A DNA stretch of 64,000 nucleotides from Gammaproteobacteria bacterium (GCA_018819175.1 JAHJQQ010000015.1:17446-81445), one strand, 5' to 3'; shown: positions 1 to 8,694, numbered from the stretch's first letter. Numbers and translations are program-made. The notes: generated from the sequence alone by a model not told the origin.

Positions 1-678
1 ACGGGCAGTGCGGTGGTGGCGCCCTATTTATCTGCCGTGGGTGTGCGGCAGATCGATGCGCTCATTATCAGTCATGGTGATAATGATCATCGCGGAGGCG
101 CCCAATCGTTGACGACGCGATTACCGACCTATCGCGTACTGACCAGTGTGCCGGCATTGATCGACTGGCGTTATGTCGAAAGCTGTCGCGCCGGTCAGCA
201 GTGGACCTGGGATGGCGTGCGTTTCAGTATTCTGCATCCGGATATCGACGAATTGATCAGCGGCAATGATGCCTCCTGCGTGCTGCAGATCGAAGCCAAG
301 GGTGAACGCCTGCTGCTGGCGGGTGATATCGAGGCAGCCGGGGAGCGTGCCGTGCTGGAAAGGGTCGGTTCCGAAGTGCGCAGCGATATCCTGGTGGTGC
401 CGCATCATGGCAGCCGCACCTCCTCGACGCCGGACTTCGTGAGCAGCGTGGCGCCACGCTGGGCCCTGTTCGCGGCGGGTTACCGCAATCGCTATCGGTT
501 CCCACGACCCGATGTCATGGCACGCTATCGGGATCAGGGCAGCCAGTTGCTGATCAGTTCGGAAACGGGCGCCATCCGGTTCCAGCTGGGCGCGGGAAAA
601 CTTGCTCAGCCGGTGCTGCAGAGGGTTGTGGCCCGACGCTACTGGGATTTGCCCACAGCGGTTCCGCCAGCCCAGTGA
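1..678 (+). CDS. comEC: ComEC/Rec2 DNA uptake channel protein, C-terminal part (5' end outside window)
   Basis: The reading frame is open from the first base, so this is the tail of a longer gene. The visible part is the metallo-beta-lactamase-like domain found at the C-terminus of ComEC, the inner-membrane channel for single-stranded DNA uptake in natural transformation. Seen directly are the metal-site motif SHGDNDH near residue 25 and the VPHHGS motif near residue 130. The membrane-channel part lies upstream, outside the window. A gap of about 60 bp separates it from the exbB-like gene. The order comEC, exbB, exbD, msbA, lpxK is common in gammaproteobacteria and supports the call. Confidence 0.88.
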   Translation, partial: TGSAVVAPYLSAVGVRQIDALIISHGDNDHRGGAQSLTTRLPTYRVLTSVPALIDWRYVESCRAGQQWTWDGVRFSILHPDIDELISGNDASCVLQIEAKGERLLLAGDIEAAGERAVLERVGSEVRSDILVVPHHGSRTSSTPDFVSSVAPRWALFAAGYRNRYRFPRPDVMARYRDQGSQLLISSETGAIRFQLGAGKLAQPVLQRVVARRYWDLPTAVPPAQ

Positions 679-737
679 AAACCGTATGATAGGCGACCAT
701 TGGAGGCAATCAGACCCTTCGCGACAAGGACGATACT

Positions 738-1373
738 GTGCTCGAACTCTTACAAGCCGGCGGTTGGTTGATGCTGCCCATCATGGCCTGCTCGGTGATC
801 GCTATGGCGATCACGGTCGAACGCTTCTGGATGCTGCGTGCCAAGCGGGTGCTGCCAAAACATCTGGTCGCGCAGGTCTGGAACTGGGTACGCAATCACC
901 AGCTCGATGCCACACGCCTGCATGCGCTGCGCTCGGGGTCGCCACTGGGACGCATTCTGGCTGCCGGTCTGGTCAATATCCATCACGACCGCGACATCAT
1001 GAAAGAGGCCATCCAGGATGCCGGCCGACATGTGGTGCTGGAACTCGAACGCTATCTGAATACGCTAGGCACCATTGCGGCGATCTCACCGCTGCTGGGT
1101 CTGCAGGGCACGGTGGTCGGCATGATCGAGATGTTCAATATCCTGACGGTGCAGGGCGCCGCCAATCCCGGTGCACTCTCCGGCGGTATCTCCAAGGCGC
1201 TGATCACCACGGCGGCGGGTCTGGCGGTCGCCATTCCCACCCTGATCGTGTATCGCTATTTCCGCGGCAAGGTTGAACTGTTGGTGATCCGCATGGAGCA
1301 GGAGGCCACCAAGATGGTCGAGGTGATCCACGGTGAGCGCGAGCAGGACGTCAACAGCGAGGAGATCGCGTGA
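738..1373 (+). CDS. exbB: MotA/TolQ/ExbB-family proton channel protein
   Basis: A 211-residue inner-membrane protein with one early transmembrane segment (about residues 10-30) and two later ones (about 110-180), the layout of ExbB/TolQ. The conserved LLGLQGTVVGM stretch sits at the start of the second segment. These proteins form a pentameric proton channel that powers an ExbD-type partner. The start is GTG, chosen because AAGGA lies seven bases upstream (726-730). It overlaps the exbD-like gene by four bases, so the two are translationally coupled. Lying just before msbA and lpxK, this pair is probably tied to envelope or lipid A transport rather than to siderophore uptake, but that is inference. 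Confidence 0.88.
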   Translation: MLELLQAGGWLMLPIMACSVIAMAITVERFWMLRAKRVLPKHLVAQVWNWVRNHQLDATRLHALRSGSPLGRILAAGLVNIHHDRDIMKEAIQDAGRHVVLELERYLNTLGTIAAISPLLGLQGTVVGMIEMFNILTVQGAANPGALSGGISKALITTAAGLAVAIPTLIVYRYFRGKVELLVIRMEQEATKMVEVIHGEREQDVNSEEIA

Positions 1374-1798
1374 ATCTGCGGCAACGTCGCCGTGAAGACC
1401 CCGAGGTGAATATCACTTCGTTGATCGACGTTGTGCTGTTGCTGCTGATCTTCTTCATGATCACCACCACCTTCGAGCGCGAGGCGCAGTTGCAGGTGGA
1501 TCTACCCGAGGCCTCCAGCGAGCCGACGCCGGCACCCGAGAAGGTTTTGGAGATCACGATCAATCTGAATGGCGATTACTTCATCAACGAGCAACAAGTG
1601 GTGAAGTCCTCGGCCGATACGTTGCGCCGCGCCATCGTCCAGGTCATTGGTGAACGCCGCGATCTGCCGGTGATTGTGCGTGCCGACGCACGCAGTCCTT
1701 TCCAGTCAGTGGTCACCGCCATGGATGTCACCGGACAGCTTGGGTTGACTCAGCTGTCGCTCGCCACTACTCAATCCAGCGCCGACGCCGAGCCATAG
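1370..1798 (+). CDS. exbD: ExbD/TolR-family biopolymer transport protein
   Basis: A 142-residue protein with a short cytoplasmic N-terminus, a single transmembrane segment at about residues 17-37 and a periplasmic domain. The membrane segment begins with the conserved acidic residue in NITSLIDVV, the proton-handling Asp of the ExbD/TolR family. Its start overlaps the end of the exbB-like gene (ATGA type), and its stop codon is directly followed by the ATG of msbA. The four genes exbB, exbD, msbA and lpxK therefore look like one operon. No TonB gene is adjacent, so the energised partner is unknown. Confidence 0.88.
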   Translation: MNLRQRRREDPEVNITSLIDVVLLLLIFFMITTTFEREAQLQVDLPEASSEPTPAPEKVLEITINLNGDYFINEQQVVKSSADTLRRAIVQVIGERRDLPVIVRADARSPFQSVVTAMDVTGQLGLTQLSLATTQSSADAEP

Positions 1799-3589
1799 AT
1801 GGCGTCCAAGAAATCCGCACCTGCCGCCCCGCCCAGTAGCTGGGTGACCTACCGACGGCTGATCGGTTATGCCATGCCGCACTGGAAGATTTTCCTGGTC
1901 AGCGCCCTGACCATGGCCGTTTATGCGGCGACCGATACCGGTTTCGCGGCACTCATGAAACCCATGCTGGATGACAGCTTTGTTGCCCGTGACAAGGATG
2001 CCATTCGCAATATCCCGCTGTTGCTGATGGGGCTGTTCCTGGTACGCGGCATTACCGGTTTTATTTCCAGTTATGGCATGAACTGGGTCGGTCGGCATGT
2101 TATCCAGGTCCTGCGCGGCGAGATGTTCGCGCGCCTACTGCAATTGCCGAACGGTTATTACGATAACAATGCGACGGGGCAACTGGTTTCCAAGCTGATC
2201 TACAACGTCGAACAGGTTTCCCAAGCCAGCACCAACGCGATCACTATTCTGATCCGTGACAGTCTCACTGTTGTGTTCCTGCTGGCCTGGATGTTTTACA
2301 TCAGCGGCTGGCTGTCGCTGCTGTTTCTGGTGGTAGGTCCAATCCTCGCGGTGTTGACGCGCTATGTGACGCGCCGCTACCGCAAGATCAGCCGACGCAT
2401 CCAGGATTCCATGGCCGATGTCACCGAGATTGCCAGCGAGGCCATCGAAGGACAGAAGGTGGTCAAGGCCTTTGGCGCGCAGGCCTATGAGCAGCAACAG
2501 TTCGATACCGTGAATCGCAAAAATGCCGGCCTGCAGATGAAACACATCGCAACCAGCGCCGCTGCGGTACCGTTCACCCAGTTTCTTGCTGCCAGCGTAT
2601 TGTCCGGAGTGATCTATCTGGCCACGCTCGATCCCATGATGGACAAGATCAGCCCCGGCGGATTCGTGTCCTTCATAGCGGCCATGATGTTGCTGATGCC
2701 GTGCTTGAAGCGCCTCAGCACCGTGAATGCCGCCATGCAACGTGGCATCGCCGCGGCCGAAGGCATATTCCGCATGCTCGATGAGCCGACCGAAACAGAT
2801 ACCGGTACCCTGAGTCTGGAGCGCGCCCATGGTGCAGTCGAATTCAAGGACATCAGTTTCAGCTATAAACCCGATCAGGCGCCGGTGCTCAAAGGGCTGT
2901 CGTTCCGCATGGAACCTGGTCAGATGATCGCTCTGGTGGGTCCGTCCGGCAGTGGTAAATCCACGTTGGCCAGTCTGTTGCCGCGCTTCTATGACGTGCA
3001 GCAGGGCGCGATCTTGTTGGACGATGTCGATATCCGCGAGTATCGCTTGGCCGATTTACGTCAACAGATTGCACTGGTCAGTCAGGATGTCGTGTTGTTC
3101 AACGATACCATTGCCAACAATATCGCCTATGGCCGTCCCGACATCAGCCGCGCCGATATAGAACGTGCCGCACAGATGGCGCATGCGCAGGAATTTATCC
3201 AGAAGCTGCCGCAGGGTTTGGATACGCCGGTGGGTGAGAAGGGCGTGCTGTTATCCGGTGGTCAACGGCAACGATTGGCCATTGCGCGCGCGCTGCTGAA
3301 AGACGCGCCGATTCTGATTCTCGATGAAGCGACCTCTGCGTTGGATACTGAATCCGAGCGCGCCATTCAAACGGCGTTGGAAACCCTGATGCAGGGACGC
3401 ACAACGCTGGTGATCGCACATCGCCTGTCCACGGTGGAAAAGGCCGATCAGATTCTGGTTATCGAGAGCGGTGCTATTGTCGAGGCGGGGCGGCATACTG
3501 AATTGCTGGCCAAAGAAGGTCGCTACGCCGCACTTTACCGGATGCAATTCCGCGACAGGGTACTCGGTGATGTCACCAAAACTTCGTAG
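1799..3589 (+). CDS. msbA: Lipid A export ABC transporter MsbA
   Basis: A 596-residue half-transporter with the transmembrane domain in residues 1-320 and the ATPase domain in about 345-590. The ATPase shows Walker A (GPSGSGKS), the ABC signature (LSGGQRQR) and Walker B (ILILDEATSALD). MsbA flips lipid A-core across the inner membrane as a homodimer. Length fits the family (about 580-600). The ATG follows the exbD stop without a gap, and lpxK lies downstream, the classical msbA-lpxK pairing. Oddity: the TAG stop lies inside the left arm of a perfect 32-bp palindrome (3586-3673), so the repeat supplies the stop codon and perhaps the last residue. Confidence 0.95.
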   Translation: MASKKSAPAAPPSSWVTYRRLIGYAMPHWKIFLVSALTMAVYAATDTGFAALMKPMLDDSFVARDKDAIRNIPLLLMGLFLVRGITGFISSYGMNWVGRHVIQVLRGEMFARLLQLPNGYYDNNATGQLVSKLIYNVEQVSQASTNAITILIRDSLTVVFLLAWMFYISGWLSLLFLVVGPILAVLTRYVTRRYRKISRRIQDSMADVTEIASEAIEGQKVVKAFGAQAYEQQQFDTVNRKNAGLQMKHIATSAAAVPFTQFLAASVLSGVIYLATLDPMMDKISPGGFVSFIAAMMLLMPCLKRLSTVNAAMQRGIAAAEGIFRMLDEPTETDTGTLSLERAHGAVEFKDISFSYKPDQAPVLKGLSFRMEPGQMIALVGPSGSGKSTLASLLPRFYDVQQGAILLDDVDIREYRLADLRQQIALVSQDVVLFNDTIANNIAYGRPDISRADIERAAQMAHAQEFIQKLPQGLDTPVGEKGVLLSGGQRQRLAIARALLKDAPILILDEATSALDTESERAIQTALETLMQGRTTLVIAHRLSTVEKADQILVIESGAIVEAGRHTELLAKEGRYAALYRMQFRDRVLGDVTKTS

Positions 3590-3673
3590 GGTGCCGGTGA
3601 GCGCAGCGAACCGCACCGTGCGTGACGTGTCGAGCGGCTATGGTGCGGTTCGCTGCGCTCACCGGCACCCTAC
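3586..3673. repeat. Palindromic repeat family A, copy 1
   Basis: Two perfectly complementary 32-bp arms (3586-3617 and 3642-3673) flank a 24-bp loop. The arms start with GTAGGGTGCCGGTGAGC. The same design recurs at 21765-21850 and 32723-32809 with a few base changes. The left arm contains the msbA stop codon and the element fills almost the whole msbA-lpxK gap. In RNA it would form a strong hairpin that could affect lpxK expression. Confidence 0.9.
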
Positions 3674-3680
3674 ATAACCC

Positions 3681-4649
3681 ATGCCCAAGCTTGATGACAT
3701 CTGGTATGGCCGCAGCCCCTTGGCGTTATTGCTGTTACCACTGACAGGTCTCTATTGCGTCATTGTCGCAGTTCGCCGCCTAGCCTATCGTTTGGGGCTC
3801 AAAAAAATCCACAAACTCGACGTCCCCGTGATTGTAGTCGGCAATATCACTGTCGGCGGCACCGGCAAGACTCCGCTGGTTGCCTGGCTGGCACAGTATT
3901 TACGCGAGCAGGGTTATCGACCGGGGTTGGTTGCGCGCGGTTATGGCGGCAAGGCGCAGAACTGGCCGCAGCAGGTACGACCCGACAGCGATCCCACGGT
4001 GGTGGGTGATGAACCGGTACTGCTCACTCAGTTGACCGGCTGTCCCATGGCAGTCGCGCCGGATCGTGTCGCAGCGGCGCGTGCCTTGTTGAAACATAGT
4101 GAGTGCAACATCATCATCAGTGACGACGGTCTGCAGCATTATGCGCTGGGTCGGGATATCGAGATTGTCGTCATCGACGGTGTGCGGCGTTTTGGTAACC
4201 GCCGATGTCTCCCTGCAGGACCGCTGCGCGAACCGGTCAGTCGTATTAACAGCGTCGACCTGCTGGTCAGCAATGGGCTTGCTATCCGCAATGAATACCC
4301 CATGCGTGTACTGGCAGGAGACGCCGTGAATTTGGTCACGGGTGAACAGCGTCCGTTGCAAAGCTTTCGCGGCGAGCGTCTTTCTGCAATTGCCGGCATC
4401 GGCCGGCCGGAGCGTTTTTTCGATGAACTCCGCCGTCTGGGATTAACGCTTGAGGCGCGGCATTTCCCCGATCACCATGCCTATCAGCCAGAAGACCTGG
4501 CCTTTGCCGAGGGTCCTTTGTTGATGACCGAGAAGGATGCTGTGAAATGCCGGCGCTTTGCCCGGCCACAGGATTGGCTGGTCCGTTCCCGTGTGGAGAT
4601 CGATAGTCGGTTTGGTGAGCAGCTCTTGAGTCTGTTAAGGAATCTCTGA
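3681..4649 (+). CDS. lpxK: Tetraacyldisaccharide 4'-kinase LpxK
   Basis: A 322-residue protein that phosphorylates the 4' position of the lipid A precursor disaccharide at the inner membrane. It has an N-terminal membrane-associated helix (about residues 10-30) and the LpxK P-loop GNITVGGTGKTP at about 55-66. Downstream motifs such as SDDGLQHYAL also fit the family. Length is normal (E. coli 328). It follows msbA on the same strand with only the family A palindrome between them. The last codons and the TGA stop lie inside the left terminal repeat of the MITE-like element at 4638-4780, so the native C-terminus may have been altered slightly. Confidence 0.95.
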   Translation: MPKLDDIWYGRSPLALLLLPLTGLYCVIVAVRRLAYRLGLKKIHKLDVPVIVVGNITVGGTGKTPLVAWLAQYLREQGYRPGLVARGYGGKAQNWPQQVRPDSDPTVVGDEPVLLTQLTGCPMAVAPDRVAAARALLKHSECNIIISDDGLQHYALGRDIEIVVIDGVRRFGNRRCLPAGPLREPVSRINSVDLLVSNGLAIRNEYPMRVLAGDAVNLVTGEQRPLQSFRGERLSAIAGIGRPERFFDELRRLGLTLEARHFPDHHAYQPEDLAFAEGPLLMTEKDAVKCRRFARPQDWLVRSRVEIDSRFGEQLLSLLRNL

Positions 4650-4780
4650 TTAAGTCGCTGAAGCGGCAGCTGCTGTGTTGCAACCGGGCTCAAAATGCTC
4701 ATTTACGCCGTGTAAACTCCGCTTTTTCACCCGGCTGCGCCTTGCATCTGCTCGCTTGATCAACTTAATCAGAGGTTCCT
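4638..4780. mobile_element. MITE-like element with 17-bp terminal inverted repeats
   Basis: The ends AGGAATCTCTGATTAAG (4638-4654) and CTTAATCAGAGGTTCCT (4764-4780) are inverted repeats with 16 of 17 positions matching. The 143-bp interior has no open frame of note. The left end overlaps the last codons and stop of lpxK. A partial copy of the end sequence (AGGGACCTTTGATTAA) appears near 26427. Size, lack of coding sequence and terminal repeats fit a miniature inverted-repeat element. No target-site duplication was confirmed. Confidence 0.65.
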
Positions 4781-4820
4781 ATAGCTTGTCCGACCAGAGT
4801 CTGATGAGGGATTTTCGCCT

Positions 4821-6371
4821 ATGCCATACGACACGCTGAACTGGTCGTCATTCCGGCGTATGCCGGAATCCAGGAATTTAAACCCACTGGATTCCGGCAT
4901 ACGCCGGAATGACGGGCAGCGTGTTCTTCCGTATTTAGCTAAACATATTTGTCTTGCGCTAGCTATCCTACTCACCGCACCCGGCCTCGCATTCGCCTCC
5001 AGTAATGGTCATCAGGACCCCATCGCGCCCGTCATACTGGGTGTCACCGGCATTCTATTCTTCGCCATCCTCGGCCGTTTTGCCGCGCGCAAATTGGGTC
5101 AGCCCTCCGTACTCGGCGAATTAATCATGGGCATGTTGCTCGGCAATATCGCCTACTTCTTCCATTTCGATCTGATTATGGTATTGCGCGAAGGCTCGGC
5201 CATTTTTCACATTGTCGAACAGGCCTTCAGTAACGGTCGCCCACTACCGGAAGCGGCCGCCATGGTGCTGGAAGGCGAGACGGCCGCCCGCGTATTGTAT
5301 GTATTGCAGGGACCCTATGGCGCGCAAATGCTTCAAGTCGCACAAACGGTCGATGTGTTCTCCCGGTATGGCGTAATTTTTCTGTTGTTCCTCGTCGGCC
5401 TGGATACCAGCGTGGCGGAAATGCGTTCGGTAGGCGGCACCTCCATGCGCGTGGCGGTTGTGGGTGTCGCTTTGCCATTCGTTCTCGGCTTCGAAGCCGC
5501 GCGATTGCTCATGCCTGAACTGTCAGTGAATGCCGACCTGTTCATCGCCGCCACCCTGGGCGCAACCAGTGTCGGCATCACCGCGCGCGTCCTTAAGGAC
5601 CTGGGACAGGATCGCTCCCATGAGGCGCATGTCATTCTCGGTGCGGCGGTGATGGATGACATCATCGGCCTGGTCATGCTGGCCATCGTTTCCGGCATTA
5701 TCGTGTCCGGTGGCGTTGAGTTCGGCAATGTCGTCAAGATCATTGTCCTGGCATTTGTCTTTCTCGGTTGCGCCTTCTGGCTCGGCCCCTATTTTTTGCG
5801 CTATGCCATCGGCCTGGTCTCACGTTTGGACCTCGTCGAGGCCAAGATGTTCGTGTCCTACCTGTTCGTAATGGTACTCGCCTGGATGGCGAATCTGGTC
5901 GGACTGGCGACCATTGTCGGCGCCTTCACCGCTGGCGTGATTCTGCATGATGCCTATTTCCGCCACTGGGGCGACCACACTTCCCACCGTTACAGCATCA
6001 AGGACCTGATCATGCCACTTGAAGTCATACTGGTACCGATCTTCTTCGTGCTGATGGGGATTCAGGTCAAGCTGGAGACCTTTCTTGATCTGCATATCAT
6101 TCAGATGGCCGGCGGTCTGCTGATTGCGGCGACGATTGGAAAACTCGCCTGCGGTATCGTCGCCGGTCGCGGCATCAATAAACTCGCCGTTGGCATCGGT
6201 ATGCTGCCACGCGGTGAAGTGGGCCTGATCTTCGCCGCCATCGGCAAGAGTCTGGGCGTGATCAACGATGCCCTGTTCTCGTCCGTTGTACTGATGGTGA
6301 TTGTCACGACATTGATCGCGCCGCCTCTGTTGAAACTGGTGCTGAAAGACAAGCCGCCTGAGTCTATCTAG
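4821..6371 (+). CDS. CPA2-type cation/proton antiporter (Kef/NhaS-like), with a repeat-encoded N-terminus
   Basis: A 516-residue integral membrane protein with about twelve or thirteen hydrophobic segments and family features such as GLDTSVAEM, a GATSVGITARV stretch and LPRGEVGLI near the C-terminus. It should exchange Na+ or K+ for protons across the inner membrane. No TrkA-N regulatory domain follows. The ATG at 4821 has GAGGG ten bases upstream. Residues about 10-31 are encoded by the palindromic repeat at 4847-4913. A signal-like hydrophobic stretch follows at about 40-55. No ATG, GTG or TTG occurs in frame between the repeat and about residue 100, so translation must begin before or within the repeat. 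Ion specificity cannot be read from the sequence. Confidence 0.85.
   Translation: MPYDTLNWSSFRRMPESRNLNPLDSGIRRNDGQRVLPYLAKHICLALAILLTAPGLAFASSNGHQDPIAPVILGVTGILFFAILGRFAARKLGQPSVLGELIMGMLLGNIAYFFHFDLIMVLREGSAIFHIVEQAFSNGRPLPEAAAMVLEGETAARVLYVLQGPYGAQMLQVAQTVDVFSRYGVIFLLFLVGLDTSVAEMRSVGGTSMRVAVVGVALPFVLGFEAARLLMPELSVNADLFIAATLGATSVGITARVLKDLGQDRSHEAHVILGAAVMDDIIGLVMLAIVSGIIVSGGVEFGNVVKIIVLAFVFLGCAFWLGPYFLRYAIGLVSRLDLVEAKMFVSYLFVMVLAWMANLVGLATIVGAFTAGVILHDAYFRHWGDHTSHRYSIKDLIMPLEVILVPIFFVLMGIQVKLETFLDLHIIQMAGGLLIAATIGKLACGIVAGRGINKLAVGIGMLPRGEVGLIFAAIGKSLGVINDALFSSVVLMVIVTTLIAPPLLKLVLKDKPPESI
4847..4913. repeat. Palindromic repeat family B, copy 1 (inside the antiporter coding region)
   Basis: Perfect 27-bp arms (4847-4873 and 4887-4913) with a 13-bp loop; the arms begin GTCATTCCGGCGTATGCC. 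The element keeps the reading frame of the antiporter gene open. Related copies lie at 10076-10139 and 29145-29214, with short remnants near 11054 and 38347. Confidence 0.9.
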
Positions 6372-6384
6372 ACGCCGGATTGCA

Positions 6385-6479
6385 CATGTCGGACGCGCGG
6401 CTACGCCGCTGAATCCGACCTACGAAACTGCTCAGAACAGCTGTAGGTCGGATTCAGGCCGAAGGCCGCGCCCGACATG
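6385..6479. repeat. Palindromic repeat family C, copy 1
   Basis: The arms 6385-6423 and 6443-6479 are imperfect inverted repeats built on the words GTAGGTCGGATTCAGG and CCGACATG. The element fills the space between the convergent antiporter and protease genes, where its hairpin could act as a two-way terminator. Related copies are at 38307-38439 and 59301-59369. Confidence 0.8.
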
Positions 6480-6502
6480 TATACTGTTCTCACCGGAATG
6501 AC

Positions 6503-6925
6503 TTAACCCTCACGGAATCTCTCAAGAACTTCCGGCAACACCTGATCCGCAATCGCCTCGGGCGGCACTCCGCACGTACCAACACCAAGCGCGAGGATAT
6601 GCAGCGCACGCGGCGTATCGCCAAGTGCATCGAGGAGATTCAGCGCGGCCAGCAGATCCACACCATGGCTTGAGCAGTGTGGCGCATGCCTAAGGTCATC
6701 TCGGGCGATTTCCGCCATCTGACCACAGGGCAGATCAGGCGTTGCATCGATGATGTAGACCACTGCATCCGGCTTGATCAGTTCGAGCATTTGTGCCGGT
6801 GATGCACAGCGATATATCTCGATATCCGCACCCACCAGCTCCTCCAGACCATCAGCCAGCACCCACGCAGTCGCATCGCTGCCCTGCCAGGAACCGAGAC
6901 AGATCACCCGTAGAATGCTGTGCAT
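6503..6925 (-). CDS. Hydrogenase maturation protease, HyaD/HycI (M52) family
   Basis: A 140-residue protein from the ATG at 6925; nine extra residues are possible from an ATG at 6952. The fold signature is seen: an early VICLGSWQGSDATAW stretch in place of the usual GxGN motif, an acidic residue in YIIDATPD near 62, and the histidine in SSHGVD near 90. These match the nickel-sensing positions of HybD-type endopeptidases, which cut the C-terminal tail of a hydrogenase large subunit after nickel insertion. It lies 1.8 kb beyond the group 3b large subunit gene on the same strand, separated by an oppositely oriented gene. It is the likely protease for that enzyme, since the group 1 array carries its own at 19243-19716. 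Confidence 0.8.
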   Translation of the reverse strand: MHSILRVICLGSWQGSDATAWVLADGLEELVGADIEIYRCASPAQMLELIKPDAVVYIIDATPDLPCGQMAEIARDDLRHAPHCSSHGVDLLAALNLLDALGDTPRALHILALGVGTCGVPPEAIADQVLPEVLERFREG

Positions 6926-7071
6926 CACATATCGCGCCTGGACAATTATCAATCGGCCCTGAATTTGATCGGCATCAATGTCCGCCCTAAGAGCAGGCCT
7001 ATTATGGCCTGAACCTGTAATTGTGCACGACTCCTTAACAGACTTCGCAGATGCGAACCCTTAGGGTACAG

Positions 7072-8694
7072 ATGCCAGCAATAAATAACACAACCTCGCC
7101 GCCAGGCAATAGCTCTCCTCTGCTGCCGCGTCTGCTGGAGCGGATGCAGGACCCCGCGCGCTACGATCATCCAACCAAGGATTTCGAGATAATCGAAACC
7201 CATATCTCTTATGTCCTGCTGACAGGCGACTATGCCTATAAATTCAAGAAACCGGTCGACCTGGGCTTTCTCGATTTCAGTACCCTAGAGAAACGACGCT
7301 TCTATTGCCATGAAGAGTTGCGCCTGAATACGCGGTTAGCCCCTTCGCTCTATGACTCGGTCGTAACCATCACCGGCACTGCGGATCATCCACAGATCGA
7401 TGGCAAAGGGCCGGTACTCGAATATGCCGTGCGCATGCGCCAGTTCGATCCAGCCAATCGGCTGGATCGGGTGTGCGAACGTGGCGAACTCACCACCGCG
7501 CATATCGATCAGCTGGCGGATGACCTGGCCGATTTCCATCGCAAGGCGCCTGTCGCCGGTCGTGATTCCATACACGGCACAGCGGCGACGATCAGCGCGC
7601 GGGTCGAACAGAACTTCGAACAGATCTATCAGCATAGTAATGTGTCGAATTGCGAGCATGCACTCAATCCCCTCAAGGCCTGGTGTACGCTCAAGCAGAC
7701 CGAACTGCAAGATGACTTTGCCATACGTCATCATGAAGGTCGGATACGCGAATGCCACGGGGACCTGCACCTGGCCAATTGCGCACTGATCGACGGCAAG
7801 GTCGTGATGTTTGACTGTCTTGAGTTTGCCGAGGATCTACGCTGGATAGACCCACTCAGCGAAGTGGCATTTCTTTACATGGACCTTGATCAGCGCGGCC
7901 ATATAAAGTTGGCGCGCCGTTTTTTGAATCGCTATCTGGAAAATGCCAACGACTATCAGTCGCTCACCCTGTTCCCCTATTATCTGGTCTACCGCGCCAT
8001 GGTGCGCGCCAAAGTGGCCGCCATCGAAGCTCATCAGCACCGTAATGATGCCGCGCTCCGCGATCAGGCGAACACTAGAGTAAGTGACTACCTCGATCGC
8101 GCCATGACCTACAGCTACGCGCCCGAGCCACCACCCTTGATACTGTTACAGGGATTATCCGGCAGCGGCAAAAGCTGGTTAGCGCGCAGACTGGTCGAAA
8201 ATCTGGGAGCCATTTGCATCCGCTCCGATGTGGAACGCAAACGACTGCTGGGTTTAGATCCCGTGGCCAGTACCCGCAGCGGGGTGGCCGAGGGTGCCTA
8301 CAGCGCGGAAAACACCGAGAAGGTCTACCAGCGTCTCTATGCCATGGCTTATCCCGTGCTCGATGCCGGCTTCCCGGTCCTGATCGATGCGACTTTCTTG
8401 AAACACACCCAAAGATCATCCTTTCAGCGATTGTCACAGATCGCCGGCTCGCCCTTCATCATTCTGTCCCTGCAGGCACCGGATGCTGTACTCCGCAAAC
8501 GCATCCTGAATCGTAATCAACATGAGCGAGATGCCTCGGAGGCAACACTGGCGGTTCTGGATCACCAATTGTCTATCGCGGAGCCCATTACAGGCGCTGA
8601 AGGAAAGCATACTTTAGTGATCAATACCGCCTCGGAGATTGATCTGGAGAAGTTGACCCGGACGCTATTGGATACCCTTCCGCTGACGAAATAG
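7072..8694 (+). CDS. Bifunctional APH-like kinase / P-loop ATPase protein
   Basis: A 540-residue two-domain protein. The N-terminal half resembles the aminoglycoside phosphotransferase fold, with the catalytic-loop motif ECHGDLHLANC at about 230 and FDCLEF shortly after. The C-terminal part is a P-loop kinase of the AAA_33 type, with LQGLSGSGKSW at about 355. Such fusions are common in proteobacteria and are annotated as bifunctional aminoglycoside phosphotransferase/ATP-binding protein; their true substrate is unknown and no antibiotic resistance should be assumed. The start at 7072 is preferred to 7051 because AGGG lies just upstream (7063-7066). It is convergent with the hydrogenase array. 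Confidence 0.82.
   Translation: MPAINNTTSPPGNSSPLLPRLLERMQDPARYDHPTKDFEIIETHISYVLLTGDYAYKFKKPVDLGFLDFSTLEKRRFYCHEELRLNTRLAPSLYDSVVTITGTADHPQIDGKGPVLEYAVRMRQFDPANRLDRVCERGELTTAHIDQLADDLADFHRKAPVAGRDSIHGTAATISARVEQNFEQIYQHSNVSNCEHALNPLKAWCTLKQTELQDDFAIRHHEGRIRECHGDLHLANCALIDGKVVMFDCLEFAEDLRWIDPLSEVAFLYMDLDQRGHIKLARRFLNRYLENANDYQSLTLFPYYLVYRAMVRAKVAAIEAHQHRNDAALRDQANTRVSDYLDRAMTYSYAPEPPPLILLQGLSGSGKSWLARRLVENLGAICIRSDVERKRLLGLDPVASTRSGVAEGAYSAENTEKVYQRLYAMAYPVLDAGFPVLIDATFLKHTQRSSFQRLSQIAGSPFIILSLQAPDAVLRKRILNRNQHERDASEATLAVLDHQLSIAEPITGAEGKHTLVINTASEIDLEKLTRTLLDTLPLTK

Noticed and set aside
738..1798. TolQ/TolR of the Tol-Pal system
   Set aside because: No tolA, tolB, pal or ybgC neighbours; the msbA-lpxK context fits the separate ExbB/ExbD pair.
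7072..8694. Aminoglycoside resistance gene
   Set aside because: The APH fold is shared by many kinases; the fusion with a P-loop domain is a common housekeeping-type family with no known link to resistance.
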